Program-made: the position numbers and the translations under genes
Shown: positions 1-9,392 of the stretch, piece after piece
How the letters are laid out: each line of letters begins with the position of its first letter
Position numbering within the stretch: the first letter of the stretch is position 1
From: JAFMPW01 sp041743085
GTDB taxonomy: Bacteria; Bacteroidota; Bacteroidia; Flavobacteriales; Flavobacteriaceae
DNA: 64,000 bases
Assembly (NCBI GenBank): GCA_041743085.1
Contig: JBGTNL010000108.1
Span: forward strand, 62,001 to 126,000
Reading direction: 5' to 3'
The notes under the pieces: generated by a model
Seen by the model: only the letters and a program-made list of their open reading frames with translations
What the model was told of the DNA's origin: nothing
The model's database searches: none

Positions 1-1574
1 TAAAATCTGAAGATGGGGGCAAAACATATACCTCCATAAGTGCAGAAAATGTACATTCGGATCATCAGGCGCTCTGGGTAAATCCTTCCATGCCGGGACA
101 TTTGATCAATGGCAATGACGGCGGACTCAACATGACCTACGACGACGGTAAGAACTGGGCAAAACTCAATACAACCCCGGTGGGCCAGTTCTATACCATC
201 AATGTAGATCATCAAAAACCCTATAATGTGTATGGCGGTTTACAGGACAATGGCGTATGGATGGGGCCTCATAACGCCGAGCAAAATAGTCGCTGGCACC
301 AAACGGGGCATAACCCATGGAAATCGATCCTGGGGGGTGACGGCATGCAGGTTCAAGTGGACATTAAAAATCCCAATACCGTGTACACAGGATTCCAGTT
401 TGGGAATTATTTCCGGCTTAACCTGGAGAATGACAAGCGCAAATACATTCAACCCAAACACGAGCTGGGTGAAAATCCTTTTCGCTTCAATTGGCAGAGC
501 CCTATTTTATTATCCACACATAACCCGGACATCCTCTATATGGGAAGCGACAAACTTCACAGGTCGTTGAACCAGGGCGATGACTGGGAAATAATTTCGG
601 AGGATCTCACCAGGGGCGGTAAAAAGGGAAACGTGGCCTACGGTACTATAACTACCATCTCAGAATCCCCTTTAAAATTTGGGTTGATCTATACCGGGAG
701 TGATGACGGGCTTATTTATGTAAGTAAGAACGGCGGTGGCAGTTGGGAGCTGATAAGCAAGAACCTGCCTGGAGCAGACAACCTCTTCCATCTATGGGTG
801 AGTCGTGTTACCGCTTCGAAATATAAAAAAGAGAGGGTTTACGTTAGTTTGAATGGCTACCGCTGGGATGATTTCACGCCTTATATTTATATGAGCGAAG
901 ACCATGGCACAAGCTGGAAGAACATCACCGGCAACATTCCTGCTTCTCCCATAAATGTTATTTTGGAAGATCCTGAAAATGAACATCTTTTATTTGCAGG
1001 AACGGATAACGGACTATACGTTACCTTTGATCAGGGAGCGTTCTGGAACTTGTTTCAAAATGGCATCCCAAATGTGGCTGTTCATGACCTTGTGATACAG
1101 CCCGAAGCAAAGCATTTGGTGGTGGGAACTCACGGCAGAAGCATTTACCAGGCCGAAATTTCCCCTTTGCAGAAAATGACCCCAGAGACTTTAGCGAAGG
1201 ATTTGGTGGTATTTAAAGTGGATAACATTAAATATTCAGATAGCTGGGGCAATCCCTCCGGTTCGTGGGCCAAACCAACTGCGCCCAGCCTGGATATTGT
1301 TTTTTATTCCAATACCGCCGAAACATTTTCAGCCAAGGTAATGACCATGAATAATATTACGGTCAGTTCTACAGAAGTCGAGGCGGACAAAGGTCTCAAC
1401 ATAATGTCGTTTGACGTTGCTTTTTCAAAAGAAGGCAGGGTAGCCTATCTTAAGAAAAATAAAAAGGAGTTAAAAGAAGCCAAAAACGGGAAAACCTACC
1501 TGCCAGAGGGAAAATACGTTATTGAAATCTCCGGAAGGGCTTCTTCCGATAAGGTGGAGTTTGAAATTGAGTAG
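1..1574 (+). CDS. BNR/Asp-box repeat (VPS10/sortilin-like) protein, 5' truncated
   Basis: The reading frame is open from the window edge (first full codon at position 3), so this is the C-terminal ~520 residues of a longer protein. Asp-box repeats of the S-x-D-x-G-x-x-W type recur (YDDGKNW, NQGDDW, KNGGGSW, SEDHGTSW), the signature of beta-propeller sialidase/VPS10-like domains. The end of the propeller carries GTHGRSIY, followed by a ~140-residue beta-rich C-terminal region. Bacteroidota encode many large secreted proteins of this kind, often annotated as glycosyl hydrolases, but no catalytic residues can be assigned here and substrate is unknown. The N-terminus and any signal peptide lie outside the window. 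Confidence 0.85.
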   Translation, partial: KSEDGGKTYTSISAENVHSDHQALWVNPSMPGHLINGNDGGLNMTYDDGKNWAKLNTTPVGQFYTINVDHQKPYNVYGGLQDNGVWMGPHNAEQNSRWHQTGHNPWKSILGGDGMQVQVDIKNPNTVYTGFQFGNYFRLNLENDKRKYIQPKHELGENPFRFNWQSPILLSTHNPDILYMGSDKLHRSLNQGDDWEIISEDLTRGGKKGNVAYGTITTISESPLKFGLIYTGSDDGLIYVSKNGGGSWELISKNLPGADNLFHLWVSRVTASKYKKERVYVSLNGYRWDDFTPYIYMSEDHGTSWKNITGNIPASPINVILEDPENEHLLFAGTDNGLYVTFDQGAFWNLFQNGIPNVAVHDLVIQPEAKHLVVGTHGRSIYQAEISPLQKMTPETLAKDLVVFKVDNIKYSDSWGNPSGSWAKPTAPSLDIVFYSNTAETFSAKVMTMNNITVSSTEVEADKGLNIMSFDVAFSKEGRVAYLKKNKKELKEAKNGKTYLPEGKYVIEISGRASSDKVEFEIE

Positions 1575-1697
1575 AATGACATGAGATGCCTTAAAATTTA
1601 AGGCTGTTTGAGCCAAACAAATCGTTGTATTTACCTGGATTTTAGCATCGAGTCTCTAATAGGCAAAGTTTCGAAAGCCCGGATTTTTCCTGCCCGG

Positions 1698-1742
1698 CCC
1701 GAACGCCAGCCCAAAAGATCGTTCTGGCAGAGTACGTTCGGG
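1698..1742. repeat. GC-rich imperfect hairpin in 334-bp intergenic region
   Basis: In the gap 1575-1908, CCCGAACG (1698-1705) pairs perfectly with CGTTCGGG (1735-1742), and CCAG (1706-1709) with CTGG (1724-1727). No strong T-tract follows directly, so terminator function is uncertain. The rest of the gap is AT-rich leader of the next operon. A weak -33/-7 promoter candidate (TTG near 1805, TAGTTTCC near 1829) is the only other signal. No gene is visible in the gap. Confidence 0.5.
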
Positions 1743-1908
1743 TGGGTGGCTTCCTTTTTTCATCAATGGAAAAAATGAAGAGATAAAATTAATTTAGGAC
1801 AGGATTGGTTCTGTTTTAAAAATCACTTAGTTTCCTTAAATAAAATAACTTTTTCACTAAATTGTAATAAATTAACCCACCCGAGAGGGAGTTTACCAAA
1901 CAATTTCT

Positions 1909-2766
1909 ATGGCTACAAGCACTTCTACCGTTATCCGTTCCGGGGGATTTGGAAAAACATTGCGCAAGGACAGATGGTGGTTGTATCCAGGGATCGTGCT
2001 TTTGGGTCTTACAGGGTTTTTGATCTATGGCTTCTGGTCGGCCTGGCAGGCCGACTTCTATTGGTACAGTGCGGGGCAAGACGGCTTTGGGGGCTACCTG
2101 GCACCATTTTATTCTCCCTTATTGTTTATTAAAGAAGGCGTGGCGGGCGCGGCCCCTATACAACATGCCATATTTGGCACCTGGCCTTCCTGGTGGCCGA
2201 CCTGGATCCCCCCTTCCCCTTCCTTGTTAATTTTGGCAATCCCCGGGATCTTTAGATTTACCTGCTATTACTATAGAAAAGCCTATTACAGGGCTTTTAC
2301 GGGGACACCTCCTGCCTGCGCCGTGGGGGCTTTACCCCGGAAAGGTAAATCCGGATACAAAGGCGAGACCGGATTGATGATAGTTCAGAACCTTCACAGG
2401 TATGCCATGTATTTTGCCATGATTTACATAGTGGTCTTCTTTTACGATGCCTATTTATCCTTTTTCAGAGGGGGTGTTTTTGGAATTGGAGTAGGCAGTA
2501 TACTGTTGTTGGGAAACCCCATTTTGTTGGCGGGTTATTCTTTTGGATGTCATTCCATAAGGCATCTGGTTAGTGGGAGCAGCGATTGTTACTCTTGCAG
2601 CATGGTAGGGAAAATGGCCCATAAAAATGGGAAAATTGTAGGCTGGCTCAATCAAAGGCACGAATTATTTGCCTGGCTTAGTTTAATATGGATTGTGATC
2701 GCAGATTTATATGTCCGTATGGTTTCCATGGGATACATTACCGACCTTAACACCTGGGTTAGCTAA
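1909..2766 (+). CDS. Succinate dehydrogenase/fumarate reductase membrane anchor, mycobacterial Sdh1-like
   Basis: A 285-residue polytopic protein with about five hydrophobic segments (near 27-47, 104-120, 165-185, 192-212, 253-272). It is the first gene of a three-gene complex II operon and would anchor the catalytic subunits and pass electrons to or from quinone. It is unlike the 222-residue cytochrome b anchor at 9783. The loop after the fourth segment has C214, H215, H219, C227 and C230 (GCHSIRH then CYSC), and another conserved-looking stretch has C119 and C137. From memory, mycobacterial Sdh1 anchors of similar length carry a membrane-embedded Rieske-type iron-sulfur centre; cluster binding here is inferred. 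The direction of catalysis cannot be read from sequence. Confidence 0.75.
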   Translation: MATSTSTVIRSGGFGKTLRKDRWWLYPGIVLLGLTGFLIYGFWSAWQADFYWYSAGQDGFGGYLAPFYSPLLFIKEGVAGAAPIQHAIFGTWPSWWPTWIPPSPSLLILAIPGIFRFTCYYYRKAYYRAFTGTPPACAVGALPRKGKSGYKGETGLMIVQNLHRYAMYFAMIYIVVFFYDAYLSFFRGGVFGIGVGSILLLGNPILLAGYSFGCHSIRHLVSGSSDCYSCSMVGKMAHKNGKIVGWLNQRHELFAWLSLIWIVIADLYVRMVSMGYITDLNTWVS

Positions 2767-2781
2767 AAAAAACGCACCAAC

Positions 2782-4641
2782 ATGTTAGATCTTTCAGAAA
2801 TAAAGACCATTGAACACGATGTGCTCATTGTAGGTGCCGGAGGGGCAGGACTCAGTGCAGCTATCGAAGCTTCGTCCCGGGGAATGAGTACGGGCATTGT
2901 GATGAAATCACTATTGGGCAAGGCGCACACGGTGATGGCCGAGGGCGGAATGGCAGCGGCATTGGGAAATGTGGATGCCCGCGATCATTGGAAAATTCAT
3001 TTTCGCGATACCATGCGCGGGGGGAAATTTCTGAATGTATGGCGTATGGCTGAACTTCACGCCAAAATAGCTCCCGATCGGGTTCGGCTGCTGGAGGAAT
3101 GGGGCTCCGTTTTTGACCGCACCAAACAGGGATTGATCAACCAGCGGAATTTTGGAGGTCACCGATACCCGAGATTGGCCCATGTCGGTGACCGAACGGG
3201 ATTGGAGATGATCCGGACGCTTCAGGATCACGGTATTCATCAGGGAATTGAGGCATACATGGAATGTACCGCCCTGGACCTGCTGAAAAATCCAAAGGGA
3301 GAAGTATGCGGAATTGTTTGCATGTGGCGCGAAACGGGAACCTTCATACTTTTTAAAGCGAAATCTATTATTCTTGCGACGGGCGGGGGTGGGAAAGCCT
3401 GGGACGTAACTTCCAATTCATGGGAATACACAGGTGATGGCTACGGCATGGCGTATGAAGCAGGGGCAGAACTCATGGATCTGGAATTCAACCAGTTTCA
3501 TCCTACCGGAATGGTTTGGCCGCTCTCCGTAAAAGGTATCCTGGTCACGGAAAGTGTACGCGGCGAAGGAGGCATACTGCTTAACAATGATGGAACACGG
3601 TTTATGTTCAATTATATTCCGGAGCGCTTTAGATCGGAAACTGCAGATACACAAGAGGAGGCCGCGCGATGGCTGGCAGGCGACCCCAATGCCAGGCGAC
3701 CACCGGAATTGCTCACAAGAGATGTCGTGGCCAGAGCCATCAATGATGAGGTTAAGGCAGGCAGGGGCTCGGAACATGGGGGTGCCTACCTCAATATCGC
3801 TACCCAGCGATCCGCGGAAGACATCAAGAAGAAATTACCCTCCATGTACCATCAATTTAAGGTGCTTGCAGAACTTGATATCACTAAAGAAGCTATGGAA
3901 GTGGGCCCAACCTGCCATTATTTTATGGGAGGAATACGGGTAGATGCAGATACTACCATGAGCTCCATCCCCGGCTTGTTTGCCTGTGGCGAATGTGCTG
4001 CGGGAATGCATGGCGCAAATCGCCTGGGCGGCAATTCCCTGTCGGACCTTCTCGTCTTTGGGCATCTGTCCGGTAAATATGCTTCGGAATATGCAAAACA
4101 GAAAAAAACATATTCCGAGTTTGATACTGATCATGTAAGCAAAATAATCAGGGCTGCGACGGACATTTTAAACAGGGAATCGGGCGCAAATCCTTATTTA
4201 CTTCACGAAGAACTGGAACGGAACATGCAGACAAAGGTTGGTATTATCAGAACAAAAGAGGATCTGGAAGCAGGGATAGACCAGTTGGAAAGGCTCAAAG
4301 CATCTTACCAAAATGTAAAGGCAAAAGGAGCCAGTCAGTTCAACCCGGGATGGCATGAGGCCCTGGGACTACGCAATTTGTTGATTACCGCCGAAGCGGT
4401 GGCCCGGGCGGCATTATTAAGGGAAGAAAGCAGGGGGGCGCATACAAGGGCCGACTTCCCCGGAGAGCGGGAAGAATGGCTCAAATATAATATTGTAATT
4501 ACCAGGGGAGAGGGTGGAAAAATGCAGCTTGCCAAAGCGGAACGTAAAACACCCGATCCCGAATTAAAACGCATTGCCCAGTCCGATATTGAAGCCCTCG
4601 AACTGGAAATTGTTGAGGAAAGGGAACAGTCGAATGTCTGA
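2782..4641 (+). CDS. Succinate dehydrogenase/fumarate reductase flavoprotein subunit (operon 1)
   Basis: A 619-residue flavoprotein interconverting succinate and fumarate. The N-terminus has a Rossmann FAD site (VLIVGAGGAGLSAA, residues 14-27). His49 in GKAHT is at the position of the covalent FAD histidine. Substrate-site motifs follow: FHPTGM, TESVRGEGG, the catalytic-Arg region LLTRDVVARA, and GANRLGGNSLSD near the second FAD contact. It starts 15 bp after the anchor gene and is followed 34 bp later by the iron-sulfur subunit. It is clearly a different lineage from the 667-residue SdhA at 10454, so the two are not a recent duplication. Confidence 0.9.
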   Translation: MLDLSEIKTIEHDVLIVGAGGAGLSAAIEASSRGMSTGIVMKSLLGKAHTVMAEGGMAAALGNVDARDHWKIHFRDTMRGGKFLNVWRMAELHAKIAPDRVRLLEEWGSVFDRTKQGLINQRNFGGHRYPRLAHVGDRTGLEMIRTLQDHGIHQGIEAYMECTALDLLKNPKGEVCGIVCMWRETGTFILFKAKSIILATGGGGKAWDVTSNSWEYTGDGYGMAYEAGAELMDLEFNQFHPTGMVWPLSVKGILVTESVRGEGGILLNNDGTRFMFNYIPERFRSETADTQEEAARWLAGDPNARRPPELLTRDVVARAINDEVKAGRGSEHGGAYLNIATQRSAEDIKKKLPSMYHQFKVLAELDITKEAMEVGPTCHYFMGGIRVDADTTMSSIPGLFACGECAAGMHGANRLGGNSLSDLLVFGHLSGKYASEYAKQKKTYSEFDTDHVSKIIRAATDILNRESGANPYLLHEELERNMQTKVGIIRTKEDLEAGIDQLERLKASYQNVKAKGASQFNPGWHEALGLRNLLITAEAVARAALLREESRGAHTRADFPGEREEWLKYNIVITRGEGGKMQLAKAERKTPDPELKRIAQSDIEALELEIVEEREQSNV

Positions 4642-4675
4642 TAATAATAGATAAAGGAATTCTAATTCTAAATGT

Positions 4676-5464
4676 ATGGCCAAGCGTAAATTTCAAATCT
4701 ATCGGGGAGACGGGGAAAATGGTTCGCTGGAAAATTTTGAGACCGAGGAAAAACAGGGGATGGTAGTGCTCGATATGATTCACAAGATTCAGGCGGAGCA
4801 GGCAAATGACCTGGCCGTACGATGGAACTGCAAAGCAGGAAAATGCGGATCCTGCAGCATGGAAATTAACGGGAAGCCCAAATTGGCCTGCATGACCAGA
4901 ATGAACGAATATGCCCCTGACCAAACGATCACCGTTACCCCTTTAAAAGCATTTCCCGTAATCAAGGATCTGGTCACCGACGTTTCCTGGAACTACGCTC
5001 AGAACAAGAGAATAAAACCGGTGAAATTAGCCCCGCAGGCAAAGACCGAAAAGGGGTATGTAATGTACCAGGAGGATGTGGATCGCGTTCAGGAATTCCG
5101 GAAATGCATAGAATGCTATTTATGCCAGGATGTGTGTCACATCCTCAGGGACCACGATAAAAAGGATGCGTTTATAGGCCCCAGGTATATGATACGGGTG
5201 GCCAGTCTGGAAATGCACCCTTTGGATATGGAGGACAGGATACCGGAACTTAAGGAAGAATTTGGTTCAGGAATGTGTAATATTACCAAATGCTGCACAG
5301 ATGTATGCCCGGAGCATATAAACATCACAGATAACGGCATTATTCCCCTCAAAGAGCGCGTAATAGACAGATATTATGATCCTGTGACCATTCTGGGGCG
5401 TAAGATATTTGGTAAAAAGAAGAAGAAACTTCCTCCGATTAAGGGAGATTCAAAAAAATCTTAG
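4676..5464 (+). CDS. Succinate dehydrogenase/fumarate reductase iron-sulfur subunit (operon 1)
   Basis: A 262-residue subunit with three cluster motifs: a plant-type [2Fe-2S] set (C52, C57, C60, C72), a ferredoxin-type set CIECYLCQDVC (C144, C147, C150, C154), and CNITKCCTDVCPEHI (C201, C206/C207, C211) for the third centre. It relays electrons between the flavoprotein and the membrane anchor. The C-terminus is strongly basic (a GKKKKK stretch), unlike the second SdhB in this window. It is the last gene of the operon and converges on the gene at 5498. Confidence 0.9.
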   Translation: MAKRKFQIYRGDGENGSLENFETEEKQGMVVLDMIHKIQAEQANDLAVRWNCKAGKCGSCSMEINGKPKLACMTRMNEYAPDQTITVTPLKAFPVIKDLVTDVSWNYAQNKRIKPVKLAPQAKTEKGYVMYQEDVDRVQEFRKCIECYLCQDVCHILRDHDKKDAFIGPRYMIRVASLEMHPLDMEDRIPELKEEFGSGMCNITKCCTDVCPEHINITDNGIIPLKERVIDRYYDPVTILGRKIFGKKKKKLPPIKGDSKKS

Positions 5465-5497
5465 ATTTTTACTCAAAGCACAGTTGATGTTGTCACA

Positions 5498-6019
5498 TTA
5501 CACGTCGAGTAAGGGTTGTGCCCCTCTATCCTCCGGGGAAGGCGCCAATTTAAATTCTTCAATACCCCTCACGCAGGCATTCCATCTTAATACGGCATCC
5601 TGATTGCCCTTTGGACTTAACTTTTCTGCTTCCTCATAAAACTGCATCGCTTTATGATAGTGTTCATAGGCAATATATTTAACCCTGGGGGAGGTACGCT
5701 TTAAAGCTGCCTTCCCTAAACGTTCCTCAATAATCCCATGATAATATTCCCTTTCGTAGGTACTGCTAAGCTGATTGCAATATTCCTTGGCCTCAGCAAT
5801 GGAGAAGCGCTTCTCCGTTCCAAATAAGTCGGTAATCGCTAAAATCAGGATCAAAATGGCAAGCTGATGCTGGGGTTCAATTTTTAAAATATCCCTGCAA
5901 ATACTTTCTGCTTGCTTGGGTTCGTTCAGCAGCCTGTAGTGCTTCGCTCTGGTTAACGCCTTCGGTATCGAATCTTTGGAAAGTGGTTTCAATTGTAGCA
6001 TATCAAAAAAATTAATCAA
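5498..6019 (-). CDS. TPR-like helical-repeat hypothetical protein
   Basis: A 173-residue soluble protein made of helix pairs. The segment RAKHYRLLNEPKQAESICRDIL looks like a TPR unit (residues ~24-45), and YHKAMQFYEEAEKLSPKGN a second (near 121-139). No signal peptide or membrane span is seen. A scaffolding or protein-interaction role is all the repeat type allows. It stands alone between convergent complex II operon 1 and the divergent DoxX-like gene. Confidence 0.7.
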   Translation of the reverse strand: MINFFDMLQLKPLSKDSIPKALTRAKHYRLLNEPKQAESICRDILKIEPQHQLAILILILAITDLFGTEKRFSIAEAKEYCNQLSSTYEREYYHGIIEERLGKAALKRTSPRVKYIAYEHYHKAMQFYEEAEKLSPKGNQDAVLRWNACVRGIEEFKLAPSPEDRGAQPLLDV

Positions 6020-6274
6020 CGTCCAAAATCATCTGAAGTAGGAAAATACGAATTTATTAATAGATATTATAACTTTGATTTCTATATTTTTCGTTGAGCT
6101 TTGCCGCTTTTGGAAAAAGGAATAGCTAGTAAAGGAAGATAGAAATAGGTTCCTTGTCGGGGTAGTAAGAGACTTTATGAAACCTGCCATTACGGTCTGT
6201 TGCGGGGAGACCATGGGCGGCCGCGATAATCCGGAAGAAAATTTTTTGATTAACCATTAGCACAAGAAAATAAA

Positions 6275-6736
6275 ATGGGATTAAAGTCGCAATTGAAGAA
6301 ACTCGATGAGGTTATAAAAAAATTAATGAAACGTTGGGCTGTTCCTCTTCTACGGCTCTCATTTGCTATCATTTTTATTTGGTTCGGAATACTTAAACCT
6401 TTGGGGCTGTCCCCCGCCGAGGCTCTTATTCTCGCCACTGTGAAATGGTTACCAGTTTACAGCCCTGAAGACTGGCTGTTTATTATTGGCTGGTGGGAGG
6501 TGGCTATTGGGGTAACCTTTTTATTTAAAAAGACCACAAAAATTGCCATTGGCCTTCTTTTTCTACAAATGATAGGAACTTTTATGCCTCTGGTGCTATT
6601 ACCCGAGGTTACTTTTCAGGAGGGGAAGTTTTATCTACCCACCCTTGAAGGCCAATATATCATAAAAAATATTATGATCATCTCGGCTGCCCTGGTAGTT
6701 GGGGGCACAACGTATAATTATAAAGTAAAATCCTAA
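6275..6736 (+). CDS. DoxX/YkgB-like small membrane protein
   Basis: A 153-residue protein with four predicted membrane helices (near 22-38, 65-84, 88-106, 130-146), matching the DoxX/DUF417-like fold. Conserved-looking features are WFGILKPLGLSP after the first helix and GWWEVAIG in the second. Function of the family is poorly defined (redox or quinone-linked roles have been proposed). The gene is monocistronic. Upstream, CGGTCTGTT occurs once at about 6187-6195, resembling a half-site of the operator described for the TetR gene at 61322; this may be chance. Confidence 0.65.
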   Translation: MGLKSQLKKLDEVIKKLMKRWAVPLLRLSFAIIFIWFGILKPLGLSPAEALILATVKWLPVYSPEDWLFIIGWWEVAIGVTFLFKKTTKIAIGLLFLQMIGTFMPLVLLPEVTFQEGKFYLPTLEGQYIIKNIMIISAALVVGGTTYNYKVKS

Positions 6737-7128
6737 ACAACTTCCTCAGGCTACGTTGAAATGATAGGATCTAGGAGATTGAAAACACGTTTTTAGCGGA
6801 ATATACGGGAAACTGCTTTCAAGGTCCAATTTGACTCAAACAAACCAAATAGTTTGTTCTTTATTCAATGGAACCGTTGGTAGGAACAGATACATACGGA
6901 TTTCCCGGATCATTTTACCGATGAAGAACTTATTTTACCCTGTAGGACAGAGAAATGCTCCCGGTGACAGACTAACTGGTTTGTGAAAGATGGCCCGGTA
7001 CTTTTTTAAGGAAACGAATTAATACCATTTTTAACGCCGTTCAGGCCAACGTTTTAAACGAGCTAATTACAAACCAGTGCATTTGTTTCGGAAAAAGTCC
7101 CCACTAATTCCGGCGAACGTAAATGGGG
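6737..7128. other. 392-bp intergenic region with possible coding debris
   Basis: No intact gene is seen. On the + strand near 6908-7010, one frame reads DHFTDEELILPCRTEKCS, stop, QTNWFVKDGPVLF, stop. This looks like decayed coding sequence but I cannot assign a family. No clear terminator was found for the DoxX-like gene. Confidence 0.3.
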
Positions 7129-8091
7129 CTATCTCCCCACATGAAATAAGGCGTCGCCCTGGTTTACCACAGCCTGATTGTTAATGCAGATAAGATATCC
7201 ATCATAGGGGGCCTTTATCTTTTTGCGATGTTTTGCGTAAGTATCTGTAATAAGGCCCAATTCCTGCCCTTTTTTGATTTCACTCCCGTTCATAACTTCA
7301 GGTATAAACATTCCGGCGGTATGGGCCCTCAGCCAACGACGCTCCTGAAGGTATATGCTCTTTTTTTGTTCAGCATATTCCGAATCTATATTCGCAATCA
7401 TCCCAAAGTGCTTTAGAATGTTCAAAATCCCCTGCCTCCCTTCGAGAATTGCATAATCGTCGAACCTCATACTCTCACCGGCCTCAAACACAATGGTGGG
7501 CTTTCCCATGCGAAAGGCTGCATTTCTAAAAGAACCCCTGATCAATCTGGCGGGAAAAGTGACGGGCGCATTGAATATTTCTGCCAGCTCTTTGCTTTGT
7601 TGGTCCCCTTCGGTAAAACGGACCTGCGGGAAATTATGGCGCTGTGCCCCACCCGTATGAAGGTCTATCCCATAATCTATCTGCCTTAGCACCTGCGTAG
7701 TATAGTGATAGGCTATCCTGCTCGCCATTGAACCGGATTGGGTTCCCGGAAAACTTCGATTTACATCCTTGCCGTCCGGCACATCCCTTGAAAAATGGAT
7801 AAATCCGAAAATGTTCAGGATGGGAACGGCAATAACAGCTCCCTTTTTAACTTTAAACCGTTTCTGCTGCAACATGCGCCTTACAATCTCTATGCCATTG
7901 ATCTCATCTCCGTGCAATCCCGCCTGGATCAAAATAGTAGGCCCGGGCTTCCTGGCATTGAATACATAGATAGGAATATCGATCAACGTCCCGGTAGGCA
8001 ACCTGTCGATACTGATCTTTAATAGTTTCGCTTCTCCCGGTGCTACGGCCTCATCCCCAATTATGATGTCTTTGTTTTTTTCAACTTTCAT
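7129..8091 (-). CDS. Succinylglutamate desuccinylase/aspartoacylase family metallo-carboxypeptidase
   Basis: A 320-residue M14-type zinc amidohydrolase. The zinc-binding HxxE is in GLHGDEINGIE (residues ~58-68) and the third ligand in IDLHTGG (~141-147). The catalytic Glu is likely in VFEAGES. A C-terminal biotinyl-like beta domain (KIKAPYDGYL, NQGDALFHVG) is typical of the family. It lies downstream of rimK on the same strand. Association of AstE-like enzymes with RimK is common in Bacteroidota and gammaproteobacteria, suggesting a linked role in processing glutamylated substrates; that role is inference. Confidence 0.85.
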   Translation of the reverse strand: MKVEKNKDIIIGDEAVAPGEAKLLKISIDRLPTGTLIDIPIYVFNARKPGPTILIQAGLHGDEINGIEIVRRMLQQKRFKVKKGAVIAVPILNIFGFIHFSRDVPDGKDVNRSFPGTQSGSMASRIAYHYTTQVLRQIDYGIDLHTGGAQRHNFPQVRFTEGDQQSKELAEIFNAPVTFPARLIRGSFRNAAFRMGKPTIVFEAGESMRFDDYAILEGRQGILNILKHFGMIANIDSEYAEQKKSIYLQERRWLRAHTAGMFIPEVMNGSEIKKGQELGLITDTYAKHRKKIKAPYDGYLICINNQAVVNQGDALFHVGR

Positions 8092-8138
8092 TTACTTTGA
8101 ATTCTTATTGAATGTCCTGAATAAGATTTTTTGATCTT

Positions 8139-8246
8139 TTAGAATCTGCGGTTGTGGCAATGGTAGCCTTCATGGCCAATAGCTGTTCCCCTGTATAGCT
8201 TATAATATTTTGAAGGTTCGGGATATCTTCTACCTATGCGCAGCAT
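8139..8246 (-). CDS. Possible 35-residue basic small ORF between rimK and the AstE-like gene
   Basis: An ATG ORF starts 9 bp after the rimK stop and ends 47 bp before the AstE-like start, encoding a basic, aromatic-rich 35-residue peptide beginning MLRIGRRYPEPSKYYK and containing HEGYHCHN. Position in the operon is the only support. The RimK-linked zinc-protease gene often found in this cluster is absent here. The ORF may be random or the remnant of another gene. Confidence 0.2.
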   Translation of the reverse strand: MLRIGRRYPEPSKYYKLYRGTAIGHEGYHCHNRRF

Positions 8247-8255
8247 AATTGGCTG

Positions 8256-9146
8256 TTATCGTCTTTTTCGCCGACCATTTTGTTCCACAAATTTGATAAT
8301 TTCCTTTGCTATATTTACTCCAGTTGCCCTTTCAATTCCTTGAAGACCGGGAGACGCATTGACTTCAATCAATAAAGGCCCTTTTTTAGTACGGATCAAA
8401 TCTACCCCTGATACACCCAAACCCAGGTATTTTGTGGCGTTTAAAGCGATATACTGTTCTTTCACCGTTGGGGTAATAACTTCCGTTTCGCCCCCGCGAT
8501 GCACGTTGGACCTGAATTCATCGATACCGCTCTTGCGTTTCATACTGGCAATGACTTTATTGCCAACGACAAGGATGCGAATGTCCTCCCCATTAGATTC
8601 TTCAATATATTTCTGTATAAGAATACTCGTATCCATTTTATAGAACGTATCGATAATGGATTTGGCCGATTTTTTTGTCTCGGCTAAAATAACTCCCAGA
8701 CCCTGAGTTCCTTCCTGAAGCTTAATAATAACAGGCGTTCCTCCCAATATTTTTATTTGTTCCCCTATGTTATCGGGATTAATAGAGAACAGTGTTTCGG
8801 GAATAGGAATGCCTTTCCTGGCCATGATCTGCAACGTGCGCACCTTGTTCCTGGCCCTGGTGATGCCCAGGGAACGAGCAGTGCTGAACACCCCGTTCAT
8901 TTCAAACTGCTTTACGATAGCCGCCCCGTGCCTGGTAACCTTAGCCCCTATTCTGGGGATAACGGCGTGAAAGTCATTGGTAATGTTTTCGTCCCTGAGA
9001 AAAATCTGTGGTTTCCCGGACCCTAATTTTACGGAACACTTGGTATGGTCTATAAGATCTATATGATGACCGAGCTTCTCTGCCTCCTCAGCTATTCTTT
9101 TAGTGGAATAGACATTCATGCTGACGGATAAAAGCCCGATGTTCAT
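8256..9146 (-). CDS. rimK: RimK-type ATP-grasp glutamate ligase
   Basis: A 296-residue ATP-grasp ligase, close to the usual ~300 for RimK, which adds glutamates to the C-terminus of ribosomal protein S6. Visible features are the phosphate-binding loop region KLQEGTQGLGVIL (~140-152), VQKYIEES-type nucleotide contacts near 175-182, and the Mg-binding LIEVNASPGLQGIE (~262-275). It is the first gene of a leftward cluster with the AstE-like peptidase. Substrate cannot be proven from sequence, since RimK homologues also make other glutamyl products. Confidence 0.85.
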   Translation of the reverse strand: MNIGLLSVSMNVYSTKRIAEEAEKLGHHIDLIDHTKCSVKLGSGKPQIFLRDENITNDFHAVIPRIGAKVTRHGAAIVKQFEMNGVFSTARSLGITRARNKVRTLQIMARKGIPIPETLFSINPDNIGEQIKILGGTPVIIKLQEGTQGLGVILAETKKSAKSIIDTFYKMDTSILIQKYIEESNGEDIRILVVGNKVIASMKRKSGIDEFRSNVHRGGETEVITPTVKEQYIALNATKYLGLGVSGVDLIRTKKGPLLIEVNASPGLQGIERATGVNIAKEIIKFVEQNGRRKRR

Positions 9147-9392
9147 GGTAGTATTTAGGTGGTTCCTTATTATGGTGTAATATCGGGCAAAAATTGGAAT
9201 ACGGCCAATCTCTTTTATGAATATTGTACCCTGTGTGCATTTTTACCATTTATACAACAATTCTAGGCAAGGATACATATTAAAGAACCCTATACACATA
9301 AAACGCTTATTTTCAATATTTTAACATTAAAATTTTAGTTAATCTTGGTTATACTTCCTTTATACTTTTTTATGTTTCTGGCATGCTGAAGG

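Noticed and set aside
6170..6200. CGGTCTGTT before the DoxX-like gene as a fourth TetR site
   Set aside because: Only the right half matches; the left half has no dyad symmetry, so chance is likely.
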